The translations under genes and the position numbers were made by a program. Positions 55,972-64,000 of a stretch of DNA of 64,000 bases are shown here, in pieces. The first letter of the stretch is position 1, and each line of letters begins with the position of its first letter. Origin of the DNA: Rivihabitans pingtungensis (GTDB lineage Bacteria > Pseudomonadota > Gammaproteobacteria > Burkholderiales > Aquaspirillaceae); contig NZ_QJKI01000022.1 in the NCBI RefSeq assembly GCF_003201855.1, positions 1-64,000 on the forward strand. The letters are read 5' to 3'. Under the pieces are notes generated by a model. That model worked only from the letters and a program-made list of their open reading frames with translations, did not search any database and was not told where the DNA came from.

Positions 55972-55984
55972 TTGCTGGTCGGCT

Positions 55985-56095
55985 AAGCGCCGCTGAAAAC
56001 CCCCTTGAGGTTGTTCGCGGCCTTGCCATACGGCGTGTACGGTTTGCGGTCACACGCCTGGCCAGGGCCGCTTCGCTGAGTGCTGTGAGTGGTTC
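55985..56095 (+). repeat. Dispersed intergenic repeat, copy E (full length)
   Basis: It runs from AAGCGCCGCTGAAAACCCCC to GAGTGCTGTGAGTGGTTCT (about 111 bp), starting 13 bp behind the argH stop. The interior shares GTTGTTCGCGGCCTTGCC, TGCGGTCACACGCCTGG and CTTCGCTGAG with copies B and D. Confidence 0.75.
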
Positions 56096-56107
56096 TCCCT
56101 GGTTGAC

Positions 56108-56149
56108 ACGCCCCGCCCGGTTTGCCGGTGCGGGGCGTTGTCTTGTCTG
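56108..56149 (+). terminator. Stem-loop terminator downstream of argH
   Basis: ACGCCCCGC..CGG pairs with CCG..GCGGGGCGT around the loop TTTG, and the stem is followed by TTGTCTTGTCT. It fits a weak intrinsic terminator for argH. Confidence 0.65.
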
Positions 56150-56177
56150 CCGGATGGCGTATGGCATGTGTGCGACA

Positions 56178-56205
56178 ATCGTTGTATATTTTGTTATACA
56201 TCGAA
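56178..56205. promoter_or_regulatory. ModE-binding site candidate
   Basis: ATCGTTGTATA, six spacer bases and TATACATCGAA form an imperfect palindrome. The left half matches the E. coli-type ModE consensus (ATCGNTATATA, as I recall it) at 10 of 11 positions and the right half at 8 of 11. It lies about 130 bp in front of the unknown gene at 56337 and within the molybdenum locus, whose own ModE is encoded 1.3 kb away. Confidence 0.55.
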
Positions 56206-56336
56206 CAGCTGCTCGTGGTGGTGTTGGTGTAATTGGCTGATTTAAATGAATAAATAAACTGGCATGGCATCTGCTGGGCATGAAAGACAGGCCACCGGCC
56301 AGGCGGATGGCAAAAACAGCAAGCAGGAGGCGCGCG

Positions 56337-56732
56337 ATGAGACTGGACAGGCAGCAAGGACAACAAAGCTGGGCAGACACCATACGCGCGAGCGCGGCAG
56401 CCGTGGAGGGCGCGCACAACTGGCGCGGCTATTTGCCCGACGCCTGGGCCGATCGGGTGGAAGCGCCATTGTGGGTAGAAGAGTTCCAGGAATACCAACT
56501 GGACGCCCAGCGCTGGGTGGGCTACGACGCCGACGAGCAGCCGTGCTACACCGCCCACCATTACGCGCTGCCGGCGCAGGATGCCAGCGCGGGCGCGGCG
56601 GTGGCGTATTCAGAAATGCTGGCCGCCTGGCGGCTGCGTGACGAGCGCTGGCTGGTGTTTCGTTTGATCGGCGCCGGCGGCGCCACCCTGCCGCGCGGAT
56701 TTTATGTGTTCAGCCCGGAAATGCCGCGTTAG
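56337..56732 (+). CDS. Unknown small protein under a candidate ModE operator
   Basis: This 131-residue protein has no family I recognise. It is soluble, with no signal peptide, and contains many Trp, Tyr, Asp and Glu residues (VEEFQEYQLDAQRWVGYDA, ERWLVFRLIGAGG). The ATG at 56337 is chosen because AGGAGG lies 6 bases upstream. The location between argH and the Mop-like gene, and the ModE-like site 130 bp upstream, suggest a role in molybdenum or molybdoenzyme biology; that is inference. The frame is also open for 57 bases upstream without a ribosome site. Confidence 0.7.
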   Translation: MRLDRQQGQQSWADTIRASAAAVEGAHNWRGYLPDAWADRVEAPLWVEEFQEYQLDAQRWVGYDADEQPCYTAHHYALPAQDASAGAAVAYSEMLAAWRLRDERWLVFRLIGAGGATLPRGFYVFSPEMPR

Positions 56733-56822
56733 GGCGGGCGTTGGTGAAATCACCACTGTCCCACGCGGTGGATAGCTTCTGGATTTCCGCTTGCGCGGGA
56801 TGCGGCGGTGGGTGCGTCGCGG

Positions 56823-57251
56823 TCAGGCCGGCACGCCCAGTACCACATGGCTGGCCTTGATCAGCGCGGTGGCCGGCGCGCCTTCGCGCAGGTCCAACTC
56901 TTTGATGGCGTCGTTGGTGACCACGGCATACACCACCGTGCCGCCGGGCAGGGTGAGCGCCACTTCGCTATTCACCGCGCCGCGCGTCAGCGCGCTGACC
57001 ACGCCCGCGAGCTGGTTGCGCGCAGAAAAGCGCATGCCTTCGCCGCCAGTCAGCAGCATCACCAGCGGCGCTTTGACATAGGCCACGGCGCTGACGCCCA
57101 CCGCCAGCCCCAGCGCCTGAACGCTGTTGGCGGTGACCACGGCCACCAGCACATCGCCACCCGCGGTGGTGAGTTCAACTTCGGCGTTGACGGCGCCGCA
57201 AACCACGGCGGTGAGGGTTCCGGCAAAGACATTGCGGGCGCTGACTTGCAT
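56823..57251 (-). CDS. Tandem TOBE/Mop molybdenum-binding protein
   Basis: This 142-residue protein consists of two Mop/TOBE domains (residues 1-70 and 73-142), each with the SARNxxxG start (SARNVFAG, SARNQLAG) and the NAEV/NSEV-type strand. Such ModG/MopII-like proteins store or deliver molybdate in the cytoplasm. The ATG at 57251 is chosen because the first SARN motif begins directly after it. The gene is divergent from modE across a 249-bp gap. A promoter region for both should lie there, but no ModE-like site is seen. Confidence 0.9.
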   Translation of the reverse strand: MQVSARNVFAGTLTAVVCGAVNAEVELTTAGGDVLVAVVTANSVQALGLAVGVSAVAYVKAPLVMLLTGGEGMRFSARNQLAGVVSALTRGAVNSEVALTLPGGTVVYAVVTNDAIKELDLREGAPATALIKASHVVLGVPA

Positions 57252-57500
57252 GATGAGGCTCCTGGGTTGACGTTGACTGGTTGGCAAAGCTGAATCTGAA
57301 TGCGCGGCGCGGGGCTGAGTAACGCGCACAAAACCGCACAAGGTCGGGCTGGCGCGATGACATGGCGCTGGTTTTGCTTGTCAGCAGGGTTGACTAACTG
57401 ACTATACAGCCTTCAAGCATGCAGCATGCCAGCCTGGCCGGTGTTTCCGGGCCGTCTGAGCTGGCAAAATGGGTTTGGGCTTATTTTACCGGAGAGCGTT

Positions 57501-59202
<1,702 letters not shown>

Positions 59203-59277
59203 CTGATGGCGGCAGGCGGACGCTGGCGCGCGCCTTGCTCGTGTCTGGTGTCCCCTTGCTGCTGCGATGAGCCCGCC

Positions 59278-60132
59278 ATGAACCCCTACTGCCTGCCCGA
59301 TTCCCTGCTGGAACAGTTATTGCACGAAGACAGCCCATACGGCGACGCCACCAGCTTTGCCCTGGGCCTGGGCGCGCATCAGGGCGAGCTGCATTTTGCC
59401 GCCCGCCAGGCGATGACGCTGTGCGCCAGCGAAGACGCCCAGCGCATGGCGCAGATGCTGGGCCTGCACATTGATCAGCCTGCCCGCGCCAGCGGCGCCC
59501 GACTGGTTGCCGGCGAGCCTATCCTGACGGTGAGCGGTGCGGCCGATGCGCTGCATCGGCTGTGGAAGCCGGCGCAAACGCTGATGGAGTATCTATCAGG
59601 GATTGCCAGCGCGGTCAGCGCGCTGGTGGACGCCGCCCGCGCGGTCAGCCCGGATATTGGCGTGGCCTGCACACGCAAGACGTTTCCCGGTGGCAAGGTC
59701 GCCTGCATCAAGGCGGTGTTGGCCGGCGGCGCCGTGCCGCACCGGCTGAGTGTGTCGGAAACCCTACTGCTGTTTGCTGAACATCGCACATTTTTACCCG
59801 ACGCCAGCCCCGAGGCCATGCTGATGGCGCTGCGCAGCTGGAGCGAGCGCAAGACCGTGGTGGAAGTGGCCGACCCGGCCGAAGCGCGCCGCTGGATCGA
59901 CGCCGGCGCCGAGGTGATTCAACTGGAAAAATGCCCCCCGGCCCAGCTGGCCGAGGTGGTGGCTTACGCCCGCCAGCGCGCCGCGCCGCCGCTGATTGCC
60001 GCCGCAGGCGGCGTGCACGCCGGCAACGCCGCCGACTACGCCCGCGCCGGGGCCGGCCTGCTGGTCAGCAGCGCGCCCTACCACGCCGCGCCGCGCGATG
60101 TGGCGGTGAGCATGCGGGCGCGTTGCGCCTAG
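59278..60132 (+). CDS. modD: ModD, NadC-like protein of molybdenum metabolism
   Basis: This 284-residue protein resembles quinolinate phosphoribosyltransferase. It has the N-terminal lid domain (about 1-105) and the TIM-barrel half, with the substrate/ribose contacts IGVACTRKTFPGGKVAC near residue 135, and VEVADPAEARRWIDAGAEVIQLE, then AAGGVHAGNAADYARAGAG. ModD proteins accompany modABC genes but their reaction is not established. It starts about 75 bp behind modA and ends 30 bp before the NifX-domain gene, so the three genes are probably co-transcribed. The symbol rests on family resemblance and context. Confidence 0.85.
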   Translation: MNPYCLPDSLLEQLLHEDSPYGDATSFALGLGAHQGELHFAARQAMTLCASEDAQRMAQMLGLHIDQPARASGARLVAGEPILTVSGAADALHRLWKPAQTLMEYLSGIASAVSALVDAARAVSPDIGVACTRKTFPGGKVACIKAVLAGGAVPHRLSVSETLLLFAEHRTFLPDASPEAMLMALRSWSERKTVVEVADPAEARRWIDAGAEVIQLEKCPPAQLAEVVAYARQRAAPPLIAAAGGVHAGNAADYARAGAGLLVSSAPYHAAPRDVAVSMRARCA

Positions 60133-60162
60133 ACGGATTTTTGTTTTTCACTGTGACCGACC

Positions 60163-60555
60163 ATGAAAATCGCCATTGCCACCGATAACTACACCCGCGT
60201 CGCCGGCCACGCCGGCAAGGCGCGTCACTGGCTGCTTTACCTGCTGCACGGCCACACTCCGCAACAACTGCTGCCGGCGCCCACGCTGATCAAGCTGGCC
60301 CCCGAGCAGGTGATGCATCACTTCAAGGACGACGCCCCGCACCCGCTGGATGGGGTGGATCTGGTGGTGGCCGGCAGCGCTGGCGAGGGCTTTATCCGCC
60401 ACATGCGCGAGCGCGGCGCCGATGTGCTGCTGACCGGCGAAGACGACCCGGCCACGGCGCTGACGCAAATCCTGGCCGGCGAAGCGCTGCCCGACCCGCG
60501 TTTTGACGTCACCACCACGCTGTGCAAATTGCGCGATTTGTTTTCGCGGCATTGA
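60163..60555 (+). CDS. NifX-domain protein (dinitrogenase iron-molybdenum cofactor family)
   Basis: This 130-residue protein has the NifX/NifB/NafY-type fold. Signs are the start MKIAIATDNYTRVAGHAGKA, HFKDDAPHPLDGVDLVVAG and GEGFIRHMRERGADVL. Family members bind metal clusters or Mo-Fe cofactors on the way to nitrogenase or other enzymes. It follows modD by 30 bp. No nitrogenase genes are in the window; stand-alone members also occur in non-fixers. The gene ends at a strong terminator at 60565-60606. Confidence 0.82.
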   Translation: MKIAIATDNYTRVAGHAGKARHWLLYLLHGHTPQQLLPAPTLIKLAPEQVMHHFKDDAPHPLDGVDLVVAGSAGEGFIRHMRERGADVLLTGEDDPATALTQILAGEALPDPRFDVTTTLCKLRDLFSRH

Positions 60556-60564
60556 GCGTATGCA

Positions 60565-60606
60565 CCAACAAAAACCCCCGCTGTCACCAGCGGGGGTTTT
60601 TGTTGG
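60565..60606. terminator. Bidirectional rho-independent terminator
   Basis: Perfect 19-base arms (core ACCCCCGCTG/CAGCGGGGGT with A and T runs) enclose a 4-base loop. A U-tract forms on both strands, so it can end both the NifX-domain gene (+) and the converging aminotransferase gene (-). Confidence 0.93.
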
Positions 60607-60648
60607 CAGCCAAACTAGCGCAGCGCCAGTTTGGCTTGGGGCGCTGAA

Positions 60649-61845
60649 TCAGCCCTTCAGCACGGCGGCCATGGCGTCGGCCACGTATTCGACGTTGCGG
60701 GTGTTCAGGCCGGCCACGCACATGCGGCCGGAGCGCACCAGGTAAACGGCGAACTCTTCGCGCAGGCGGTCCACTTGTTCCGGGGTCAGGCCGGTGTAGC
60801 TGAACATGCCGCGTTGCTTGACGAAGTAGCTGAAGTCGCGGCCCGGCACCTTGGCGGTCAGCACTTCAAACAGCTTCTGGCGCATGGCCTTGATGCGCAC
60901 GCGCATTTCGGCGACTTCGCCTTCCCAGATGGCGCGCAGTTCTGCGGTGTTCATCACTGCAGCGGTCACCTGACCGCCGTGGGTCGGCGGGCTGGAGTAG
61001 TTGCGGCGCACGGTGAACTTCATCTGGCCCAGCACGCGGTTGGCTTCTTCGGCGTTCTGGCAGATCACCGACAGGCCGCCACAGCGCTCGCCGTACAGCG
61101 ACAGGTTCTTGGAGAACGAGTTGCTCAGCAGGAAGCTCACGCCGGCTTCGGTCATGGCGCGAATGGCGAAGGCGTCTTCGTCCAGGCCGTCGCCAAAGCC
61201 CTGGTAGGCGATGTCCATGAACGGGATCAGCTGGTTGGCCTTGGCCACGGCGATGACTTGCAGCCATTGCTCTTGGTTCAGGTCCACGCCGGTGGGGTTG
61301 TGGCAGCACGGGTGCAGCAGGACGATGCTCTTGGCCGGCAGCGACTTCAGGGTGTCGAGCATGGCGGCAAAGTTCACGCCGCCGGTGCTGGCGTCGTAGT
61401 ACGGGTAGTCGTGCACCTTGAAGCCAGCGCCTTCGAACATCGAGCGATGGTTATCCCAGGTCGGGCTGCTGACCCACACTTCGCTGGCCGGGAAGTAGCG
61501 CTTGAGCAGGTCGGCGCCGATCTTGATGGCGCCAGAGCCGCCGATGGTCTGGATGGTGGCGATGCGGCCTTCCTTGACGGCCGGGTGCTCGGCGCCAAAC
61601 AGCAGGTGTTGCACGGCCTGGCGATAGTTGGCGGCGCCTTCCATCGGCTGGTACGGGCGGGCGGCCGGCTGGGCGGCGCGGGCGGCTTCGGCCTGACGCA
61701 CCGATTCCAGCAGCGGAATGCGGCCGGCTTCGTCGTAGTAGAGGCCGATGCCCAGGTTCACCTTGGATTCGCGGGTATCTTTGTTGAAGGTTTCGACCAG
61801 GGTCAGAATCGGGTCGCCGGCGTAGGCGTCTACATGTTCAAACAT
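60649..61845 (-). CDS. Aromatic/aspartate aminotransferase (class I)
   Basis: This 398-residue PLP enzyme of the AspC/TyrB family interconverts aspartate, tyrosine or phenylalanine with their keto acids and 2-oxoglutarate/glutamate. The start [16 protein letters not shown] is typical, NPTGVDL marks the substrate site, the cofactor lysine is Lys246 ([17 protein letters not shown]), and Arg in [10 protein letters not shown] follows. Length and motifs are normal. Aspartate versus tyrosine specificity cannot be settled. It converges on the NifX-domain gene across the terminator at 60565. Confidence 0.93.
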   Translation of the reverse strand: MFEHVDAYAGDPILTLVETFNKDTRESKVNLGIGLYYDEAGRIPLLESVRQAEAARAAQPAARPYQPMEGAANYRQAVQHLLFGAEHPAVKEGRIATIQTIGGSGAIKIGADLLKRYFPASEVWVSSPTWDNHRSMFEGAGFKVHDYPYYDASTGGVNFAAMLDTLKSLPAKSIVLLHPCCHNPTGVDLNQEQWLQVIAVAKANQLIPFMDIAYQGFGDGLDEDAFAIRAMTEAGVSFLLSNSFSKNLSLYGERCGGLSVICQNAEEANRVLGQMKFTVRRNYSSPPTHGGQVTAAVMNTAELRAIWEGEVAEMRVRIKAMRQKLFEVLTAKVPGRDFSYFVKQRGMFSYTGLTPEQVDRLREEFAVYLVRSGRMCVAGLNTRNVEYVADAMAAVLKG

Positions 61846-62052
61846 GGCAAAACAGCATCCTGTAGAGGTTGTGGGCAGCGGTCAGGGGCGACGCCGCCAG
61901 GGCATAAGCAGGGGTGGAACGCATTGCCGCACCATGACAGTGCAGTGAATCGACAATGAATGCCAATCATCCCCCAATCCGGGGCGGCGGGCAATTGCTT
62001 ATGCGCCGTTGGCGTGGCTATCGTGCGACATTTCTGGCGCCCACACCGGCGC
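61846..62052. other. Intergenic region upstream of the aminotransferase
   Basis: About 200 bp without a gene. It should carry the aminotransferase promoter on the minus strand and the 3' end of the methyltransferase transcript. I see no clear promoter or terminator in it. Confidence 0.4.
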
Positions 62053-62748
62053 TCAGCCCGGCGGGAGCGGATGCAACAGATGCACGCGCATCGGCTGGAT
62101 AAACAGCCGGCCATCGTCCACCGGCTGGCCCGAGCGGGCAAACAGGGCGCTGAGCTCGGCCTGATGCGCGGCAAAGCGCGCTTCGCGCTCGTGATTGGCT
62201 GACACCAGCCGCTCGCGAAAGGCGGCAAAGTCGGCCAGCACCACCGGGTGGAGATAATCAAACGTCTGCGCCAGGCGCAGGCGCGGGTGGGTGAGCACGG
62301 CGTGCTGGGCGGCGGCGCGCACTTGGGTTTCGTCGTCCACGGCGCGGCACAGGGCAAAAAACTCACCTTCAGCCAGCGGTTCGGCCACGTACACCACGCC
62401 GTCGGCGCGCAGCACGCGGCAGGCTTCGTTGAGCGCGGTGGCCATGTGTTCGCCAGGGATGTGGTGCAGCGAGTTGAAAAACACCACGATGTCGGCGCTG
62501 GCGTCGGCAGCGGGCAAGGCCTGACCCACGCCTTCGACGATGGTTTCGTCGGCCACGCGTGCGGCCGCGTGCGCGGCGGCCAGCTGGCGCGGGCTGCATT
62601 CCACCCCCAGCACCTGCGCGCCATGGCGGGCCAGGTGACGCACCAGATGGCCATTGCCGCAGCCGACGTCGATCAGCTGTTTGCCGGCTACCGCCAGGGT
62701 GTCGGTGAGCACGTCCGGGTTGCGGCGAATCGGGCGGGGGTCGGTCAT
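62053..62748 (-). CDS. SAM-dependent methyltransferase (class I)
   Basis: This 231-residue soluble methyltransferase has motif I LIDVGCGNGHLVRHLARHG near residue 30, motif II/post-I EGVGQALPAADASADIVVFF and motif III VLRADGVVYVAEPL. It resembles the Methyltransf_11 family. The start ATG at 62748 is chosen because AGAGG lies 8 bases upstream; an ATG 33 bases earlier is poorer. The substrate is unknown. It sits behind a structured intergenic region with its own candidate promoter in the 62750-62815 interval. Confidence 0.85.
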   Translation of the reverse strand: MTDPRPIRRNPDVLTDTLAVAGKQLIDVGCGNGHLVRHLARHGAQVLGVECSPRQLAAAHAAARVADETIVEGVGQALPAADASADIVVFFNSLHHIPGEHMATALNEACRVLRADGVVYVAEPLAEGEFFALCRAVDDETQVRAAAQHAVLTHPRLRLAQTFDYLHPVVLADFAAFRERLVSANHEREARFAAHQAELSALFARSGQPVDDGRLFIQPMRVHLLHPLPPG

Positions 62749-62821
62749 GGTGGGCGCCTCTGAAGTGAGCAGATAGTTCACATTGTAATAGAGTGTTTGC
62801 CGCGCGGGCTATAAATGGAAA

Positions 62822-62843
62822 GAGGCCGCCCAAAGGCGGCCTC
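62822..62843 (-). terminator. Stem-loop terminator
   Basis: Nine-base arms GAGGCCGCC/GGCGGCCTC with a 4-base loop are followed on the minus strand by TTTCC. It has the polarity of a terminator for transcripts that come from ccsB or from the structured region at 62873-63121. Confidence 0.6.
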
Positions 62844-62872
62844 GTGACGGAGCATAACGTACAAACAACTCG

Positions 62873-63121
62873 TGACTTCAATGAAATGATGCAGGTTGAA
62901 GACTCGCCGCACGCACAAGGCGCAGGCGCTGGGTTGGCGACATGCTGCACAGAGACGCAGCTCCGGCCGGTGAAGGGTCTACGCGCCGGGAAAACGCGTG
63001 CAGGCGGTGAGGAGCATCGCTCCAGGTCTTTCCGCCGATCAGACCACCGGCAACTTCGGGCAAACCGGCTGGATGGCAACCGGTTTGTCAGGGCGGCACG
63101 ATTGCTGCCGCCCTGAAGTCA
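62873..63121. ncRNA. Multi-stem structured intergenic region (RNA gene or leader candidate)
   Basis: No open frame is credible here, yet at least six perfect stems follow one another: 62944-62961 (GCTGC/GCAGC), 62981-62999 (ACGCG/CGCGT), 63011-63023 (GGAGC/GCTCC), 63025-63045 (GGTCT/AGACC), 63061-63087 (CAAACCGG/CCGGTTTG) and 63089-63115 (CAGGGCGGCA/TGCCGCCCTG). TGACTT/AAGTCA at the two ends can close the region. A terminator with minus-strand polarity follows at 62822. I compared the visible consensus motifs of 6S, RNase P, SRP, tmRNA and common riboswitches and saw no match. It is not identified. Confidence 0.4.
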
Positions 63122-63157
63122 GTAAAGACGGTTTCGGTCAGGAATACAAGAATTTTT

Positions 63158-64000
63158 TTACAGCGTGCCGTAAGAGTGCAAACCGGTCAGGAACATATTC
63201 ACGCCGATAAAGGCAAAGCTGGTGACAAACAGCCCGATCACCGCCCACCAGGCCAGCACCGCGCCGCGCCAGCCCTTGACCAGACGCACATGCAGCCAGG
63301 CGGCGTAATTCAGCCAGACAATCAGCGCCCAGGTTTCTTTTGGATCCCAGCTCCAGTAGCCGCCCCAGGCGTCGGCCGCCCACATGGCGCCCAGCACGGT
63401 GGCGATGGTGAAGAACAAAAAGCCCACGGCGATGGCCTTGTACATCACCTCGTCGATCACTTCCGGCTTGGGCAGCTTGTTGGTGAGGATGCCGCGCATG
63501 GCCAGCAGCTCCGCCACGCCCAGCATGGCTGACAGGGCAAAGGCGCCATAGCCGACAAAGTTGGCCGGCACGTGGATTTTCATCCACCACGATTGCAGCG
63601 CCGGAATCAGCGGCTGGATTTCATGCGCCTGACGGTCGAAGGTGTACCACAGGATAAAACCCACGGCGGCGGAAATCACCACCAGCACAAAAGCGCCCAT
63701 CTGCCGGGCCTGATAGCGCGCTTCGTAATACAGATACATCAGCGCGGTGATCAGACAGAACAGCACAAACACTTCGTACAGATTGGACACCGGGATATGG
63801 CCGACATCCGCGCCAATCAGATAGCTCTCGCCCCAGCGCACAAACAGGCCGGTCAGGCCCAGCACGGTGGCGGCCCAGGTCAGCCCGCTGCCGACGCGGT
63901 TGAGAAAATCCGAGCGGCGCAGCAGGCCCAGCCAGTACACCGCCGTGGCCAGAAAATACAAAAAACACATCCACATGATGGCCGATTGGCTGCTGAGCAG
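63158..64000 (-). CDS. ccsB: Cytochrome c biogenesis protein CcsB/CcsA-like (5' end beyond window)
   Basis: This is the 3' part of a CcsB/CcsA-type (system II) membrane protein; the reading frame runs open to the end of the window. The visible 280 residues hold about eight transmembrane segments and the haem-handling WWD signature DAWGGYWSWDPKETWAL, with histidines in loops (MKIHVPANF, HVRLV). It works with ResB/CcsA-type partners to deliver haem to apocytochrome c at the periplasmic face. Usual length is near 390 residues, so about 110 are missing. No partner gene is visible, since they would be further to the right. Confidence 0.92.
   Translation of the reverse strand: MLSSQSAIMWMCFLYFLATAVYWLGLLRRSDFLNRVGSGLTWAATVLGLTGLFVRWGESYLIGADVGHIPVSNLYEVFVLFCLITALMYLYYEARYQARQMGAFVLVVISAAVGFILWYTFDRQAHEIQPLIPALQSWWMKIHVPANFVGYGAFALSAMLGVAELLAMRGILTNKLPKPEVIDEVMYKAIAVGFLFFTIATVLGAMWAADAWGGYWSWDPKETWALIVWLNYAAWLHVRLVKGWRGAVLAWWAVIGLFVTSFAFIGVNMFLTGLHSYGTL

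Noticed and set aside
62873..63121. Known structured RNAs (6S, RNase P, SRP, tmRNA, glycine, cobalamin or TPP riboswitch)
   Set aside because: None of the conserved motifs of these classes that I could recall occurs on either strand.

Overview
The window is GC-rich, densely coded bacterial chromosome. Gene families and arrangement point to a Gram-negative betaproteobacterium, probably of the order Neisseriales. The clues are a divergent DUF721/DciA-like gene and secA, CcsB-type (system II) cytochrome c maturation, a recC-recB-recD operon, and signal peptides and chemoreceptors of proteobacterial type. The taxonomic placement is inference. No rRNA, tRNA, CRISPR array, complete insertion sequence or phage capsid/integrase gene was found.

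Layout. 1-5.2 kb: an orphan DctB-like sensor kinase and a NitT/TauT-type ABC importer, all on the minus strand. 5.2-7.3 kb: an acyltransferase-3/SGNH cell-surface acyltransferase. 7.7-17.5 kb: housekeeping genes (secA, dciA-like, a DUF457 membrane protein, an RNB exoribonuclease, a THUMP rRNA methyltransferase, a thioredoxin) and a chemoreceptor. 18.2-39.7 kb: a 21-kb plus-strand cluster encoding an apparently complete extracellular-type contractile injection system (eCIS; Afp/PVC-like). It holds the sheath, two tube proteins, a DUF5908 protein, a LysM hub protein, a VgrG-like spike, a PAAR tip, a gp25 wedge, a baseplate-J protein, a candidate fibre, an Afp12-like baseplate protein, the tape measure, an AAA+ ATPase, a DUF4255 cap, an unknown protein and a terminal membrane protein. 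39.8-44.3 kb: a second chemoreceptor, a GT41 (SPINDLY/OGT-like) glycosyltransferase and a mazEF module. 44.9-54.1 kb: recCBD. 54.1-56.0 kb: a small exported coiled-coil protein and argH. 56.3-60.6 kb: a molybdenum locus (a Mop-like protein, ModE, ModA, ModD and a NifX-domain protein) in which modB and modC are absent. 60.6-64 kb: an aromatic/aspartate aminotransferase, a methyltransferase, a structured intergenic region and the 3' part of ccsB.

How the genes work together. The eCIS genes form one run with mostly overlapping or very short junctions, so they are probably co-transcribed. They follow an AT-rich 760-bp leader. The cluster lacks a recognisable toxin and a classical Afp13-like fibre. 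It ends with a membrane protein that could tether the particle to the cell. Two chemoreceptor genes of opposite orientation to the eCIS flank it.

Other notable signals are a family of about 75-110-bp dispersed intergenic repeats with inverted ends, often directly behind stop codons; a good ModE-operator match in front of an unknown small gene; a 30-bp perfect palindrome in the ABC-transporter upstream region; a recurrent extended -10 promoter pattern; and a multi-stem intergenic region near 63 kb that may be an RNA gene or leader.
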